Assembly: GCA_016700175.1 (NCBI GenBank) | Contig: CP065003.1 | Coordinates: forward strand, 1,746,001-1,810,000 | DNA: 64,000 bases | Direction: 5' to 3' | Origin: Acidobacteriota bacterium | GTDB taxonomy: Bacteria; Acidobacteriota; Blastocatellia; Pyrinomonadales; Pyrinomonadaceae | Shown here: piece after piece, positions 61,557 through 64,000 of the stretch | Layout of the letters: each line of letters opens with the position of its first letter | Numbering within the stretch: position 1 is the first letter of the stretch | Translations under genes and position numbers: made by a program | The notes under the pieces: generated by a model | Told to the model about the DNA's origin: nothing | The model's database searches: none | What the model saw: the letters and a program-made list of their open reading frames with translations, nothing else

Positions 61557-62831
61557 ATGAAGTTCCTGCACATCGCCGACGTCCATCTGGGCTGCACGAG
61601 GTATCACCTCGAAGAGAGCCAGAGAGACTTTTTCGACGCCTGGATCGACGTTATTCAGAGATACGCCGTGGACGAAAGCGTCGATTTCGTGCTGATGTGC
61701 GGCGACTTCTTTCACAAGCGGAGCGTGCCGCCGGAAACGATGAATTACGCGTTCGCCGGCCTCAGCCTCTTGAAAGAAAAAGGCATTCCCGTCGTATCGA
61801 TCGAGGGAAACCACGACCAGAAGCACCGCGACAGCGAGTACAGCTGGCTTCGGTCGCTCGCGAACTGGGGCCTCGTTTATCTGCTCGAGCCGACGAACAC
61901 CGAAGGCAGGCTCGGCTATGAGGAATGGGACGAAGAAGAGGTCAAGGGCGGGTTCGTAGACATCGGACGCGCGAGGATCTTCGGTTCCGACTGGTACGGG
62001 GCATCGGCGAACGCTGCGATCCCCCAGCTTGTACGCGAGATCGGCTCAAACCGCAGGGACGGCGCGTTTCACATCCTAATGCTCCACACCGACGTCGAGG
62101 GCCACGAAACGCACCCTATCCCGGCGCTCAGCCGCGACAAGCTCAACGATCTGAGAGACGTGACGGATTACGTCGCGCTGGGTCACACGCACAAGTGCTT
62201 CGAGATCGACAACTGGGTCTTCAATCCCGGGTCGCTCGAGATCACGAACATCGTGGAATACTCCGAAAGGCGGGGCGCGTGGCTGGTCGAAGTCGATGAG
62301 GAGAATACCGTTTCCGCAAAACACGTAGAGGACTATGCCCAAAGGCCTTTCCAGCGGCTGATCTTCGACGTCTCAAGGATGGAAGAGCCCGATCAGGTAA
62401 CCCGCGGCGTGCTGAACCTCGTCGAGACCCAGGCGCGGCCTTTCGAAGGACGAGAAGGAGAAAGGCCGCCGATCATCGAGATCACGCTGACGGGCCATCT
62501 CGGCTTCCCGAACTCGGAACTTGAACTCAAGAAGATCCGCGACAAGGCACGGGAGATCACGGACGCGCTCCACGTCCGCTTAAAGAACCACAGCGTTCCG
62601 GTCGAATACGCCGTCGCGGCCGATCTGGAGGAAGGCATTTCGAGAGAAAAGCTCGAGCGGCGAGTGATCGAGGACCTCGTCTACCGCGACAAGCGCTTTA
62701 ACAAGCGGACCGAGGCGGTCGCGGAGGCAGTCATCGGCGCCAAGAAGATGGTGATGAGCGATGATTCACCTGAGAAGATCGCCGAGTTCATCAGCATCAA
62801 GACCGAAGAGCAGACCCAGCCAGGCGGATAG
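61557..62831 (+). CDS. DNA repair exonuclease of the SbcD/Mre11 family
   Basis: This 424-residue protein has the phosphoesterase motifs in order: HIADVHLGC, MCGDFFHKR, SIEGNHDQK, MLHTDVEGH and LGHTHKCFE. The insertion EPTNTEGRLGYEEWDEEE and a C-terminal helical part (about 260-420) agree with Mre11-type nucleases. These trim DNA ends with the SbcC/Rad50 ATPase and process hairpins and double-strand breaks. No sbcC follows; a Lon-N-like gene starts six bases after its stop codon. The partner ATPase may be elsewhere, or the enzyme may act alone. The GCAGGG next to the start is too close to be a normal ribosome site. Confidence 0.88.
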   Translation: MKFLHIADVHLGCTRYHLEESQRDFFDAWIDVIQRYAVDESVDFVLMCGDFFHKRSVPPETMNYAFAGLSLLKEKGIPVVSIEGNHDQKHRDSEYSWLRSLANWGLVYLLEPTNTEGRLGYEEWDEEEVKGGFVDIGRARIFGSDWYGASANAAIPQLVREIGSNRRDGAFHILMLHTDVEGHETHPIPALSRDKLNDLRDVTDYVALGHTHKCFEIDNWVFNPGSLEITNIVEYSERRGAWLVEVDEENTVSAKHVEDYAQRPFQRLIFDVSRMEEPDQVTRGVLNLVETQARPFEGREGERPPIIEITLTGHLGFPNSELELKKIRDKAREITDALHVRLKNHSVPVEYAVAADLEEGISREKLERRVIEDLVYRDKRFNKRTEAVAEAVIGAKKMVMSDDSPEKIAEFISIKTEEQTQPGG

Positions 62832-62837
62832 CGAAAA

Positions 62838-63539
62838 ATGTCCGAAGAATCGAAAAAAGTACTTGGGATCAGGCACTTGCCAATCTTTCCGCTTCCGCTC
62901 GTCCTGATGCCGTTCGAGATCCTTCCGCTTCACATCTTCGAGGACAAATACAGGAAGATGCTCGAAGACATCGCGGTGTCGAAGAACATGTTCGGCGTTT
63001 CCCTGTTCGAGCCGGAAGAGCAGGGACCCGATCGGCCCGCGGCGGGATCGACCGGCTGCGTTGCCGAGATCCGCGAATCGCATCTTCTCGAGGACGGCAG
63101 GTCGAACATCCTCACGACAGGCGTGATCCGGTACAGGATCGAGAATTACGTCTCGTCTCCGGACCCATACCTTGTCGCAGAAGTGGAATTCTTCGAGGAC
63201 GTCGACGAGCCTGAAACGGAGATCGAGCCTCTCGCTGACGAGGTATTCGGCCTGTTCAAGAGGGTCGCCCAAGCCGCGCACAAGATCAGCGGCCAGCAGG
63301 GCGATTTCCCGGAGATCCCTCAGGCCGAGCCCGAACAGCTCTCTTTCCTTGTATCGGCAGCATTCAATCTCGACAACGAGGTAAAGTACCGAATGCTGGA
63401 AATGCGAAAGACGTCCGAGAGGCTTTCGCACCTCCGGGACGTCCTTTCGCGTTCAGTTGATCAGGTTGAGGAAACGGCGAAGATCAACAAGGTTTCGCGC
63501 ACTAACGGCCACGTCAAGAAGAAGATCGATATCGACTAA
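62838..63539 (+). CDS. Lon N-terminal substrate-binding-domain protein
   Basis: The 233-residue protein is a stand-alone LON substrate-binding (PUA-like) domain: LPIFPLPLVLMPFEILPLHI near the start, FEDKYRKMLEDI, FGVSLFEPEE, GCVAEIRESHLLEDGRSNIL and TGVIRYRI. There is no ATPase or protease domain, so it is not Lon itself. A helical C-terminus (about 150-233) ends NGHVKKKIDID. Family members in bacteria are often called peptidase S16 and have unknown roles. It is co-transcribed with the SbcD-like gene (six-base gap) and converges with the last gene. Confidence 0.88.
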   Translation: MSEESKKVLGIRHLPIFPLPLVLMPFEILPLHIFEDKYRKMLEDIAVSKNMFGVSLFEPEEQGPDRPAAGSTGCVAEIRESHLLEDGRSNILTTGVIRYRIENYVSSPDPYLVAEVEFFEDVDEPETEIEPLADEVFGLFKRVAQAAHKISGQQGDFPEIPQAEPEQLSFLVSAAFNLDNEVKYRMLEMRKTSERLSHLRDVLSRSVDQVEETAKINKVSRTNGHVKKKIDID

Positions 63540-63541
63540 GG

Positions 63542-64000
63542 CTATTTTCCGCTGCCGTCGACGATCTTCGGTTCAACCACTTCCACGGGTTCCGGCGGAA
63601 GCATGTCCAGTGAAGGCGGCGTTTTCAGGTTCTCCTGGAAGAAGTAGATCACTTTTTGATCGTAAGAGTCCGCCTTGTCCGGCGATACGTTGACGAGATC
63701 AACGCCGGACGCAGCGAGGTCGGTGAAAGATTGGACCTGTGTGTCTGACGGGAAACATCCCGCGAGCGATTCGGTCGACTGCTTCAACCCCGGCACGTCC
63801 TGGCCCGATAGAAGAAGCGCCTTGCGGTCGCGTATCGTCTTCGCAAGTTCGCAAACGGACTGGCGCTGATAACATCCCCTCGCGTAGTAGATGTAGGTCG
63901 CTCCTTTTGCCATTCCCGCCGTCACCGAACTGAGGAACGGATACCTTTTCGCTATCACGGTGTCGATCAGATCGTCCGATTGCTGCGGCACAGAGTCGAT
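63542..64000 (-). CDS. Hypothetical protein, N-terminus beyond the window
   Basis: The frame is open to the window end, giving the last 152 residues of a protein I do not recognise. It has four cysteines (in ARGCYQRQSVCELA and AGCFPSD), an Ile/Leu-rich start (DDLIDTVIAKRYPFLSSVTA) and a Pro/Glu/Val-rich C-terminal tail (LPPEPVEVVEPKIVDGSGK). It converges with the Lon-N-like gene, leaving a two-base gap between the stops. No function is proposed. Confidence 0.7.
   Translation of the reverse strand: MDSVPQQSDDLIDTVIAKRYPFLSSVTAGMAKGATYIYYARGCYQRQSVCELAKTIRDRKALLLSGQDVPGLKQSTESLAGCFPSDTQVQSFTDLAASGVDLVNVSPDKADSYDQKVIYFFQENLKTPPSLDMLPPEPVEVVEPKIVDGSGK

Overview
The window reads as a chromosomal segment of an Acidobacteriota-like bacterium, most likely Blastocatellia/Pyrinomonadales. 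This is an inference from gene content: a fused 2-oxoglutarate decarboxylase of Kgd type, several Oar-like TonB receptors with carboxypeptidase-regulatory plugs, a winged-helix/TPR one-component regulator, a dnaK-dnaJ-hspR cluster, S74 and VCBS surface proteins, and intergenic gaps packed with short repeats. Coding density is high. I see no rRNA or tRNA, no CRISPR array, no insertion sequence and no prophage core genes.

Layout. 1-9369 (+): 3' part of kgd, a CapA-type lipoprotein, then a repeat-rich S74 (tail-fibre chaperone) surface protein followed by a secreted VCBS/FG-GAP protein. 9621-24265 (-): a small secreted protein overlapping smc, a TPR-DUF4388 protein, an Oar-like receptor, hspR, dnaJ, dnaK behind a HspR-type promoter, pgsA and a metallophosphoesterase. 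24670-26574 (-): membrane-bound winged-helix/TPR regulator. 26703-38332 (+): a small HTH protein, a second S74+VCBS pair paralogous to the first, and a 2344-residue composite surface protein. 38891-50705 (-): SLC13/TrkA-C permease, a ZnuD-like receptor, a LytTR/LytS two-component pair, a thioredoxin-NHL protein, a zinc-ribbon Fe(2+)-trafficking-like protein, a peroxiredoxin, a YdcZ-type membrane protein, a nucleoside deaminase and a DUF2721 protein. 50760-64000: esterase, Mpo1-like protein, aldo/keto reductase with free-methionine-sulfoxide reductase, CysQ-like phosphatase, a third Oar-like receptor, an SDR, a MacB-type ABC exporter pair, SbcD-like nuclease, a Lon-N-like protein and a partial unknown gene.

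The most notable observation is at 48619-49074 (-). A full-length BCP-type peroxiredoxin is interrupted by a single in-frame TGA exactly at the peroxidatic cysteine, and a plausible bacterial SECIS hairpin follows. I read it as a selenoprotein that ordinary ORF calling would cut to an 88-residue fragment. It lies among other redox genes.

The second theme is repeats. Heptamer arrays, a 69-bp, a 72-bp and a 15-bp tandem repeat, and several palindromic dispersed families fill most long gaps. They also run into coding sequence, supplying stop codons, C-terminal tails and signal-peptide codons. The two S74+VCBS pairs and the 2344-residue protein suggest a large investment in repetitive secreted or surface architecture.
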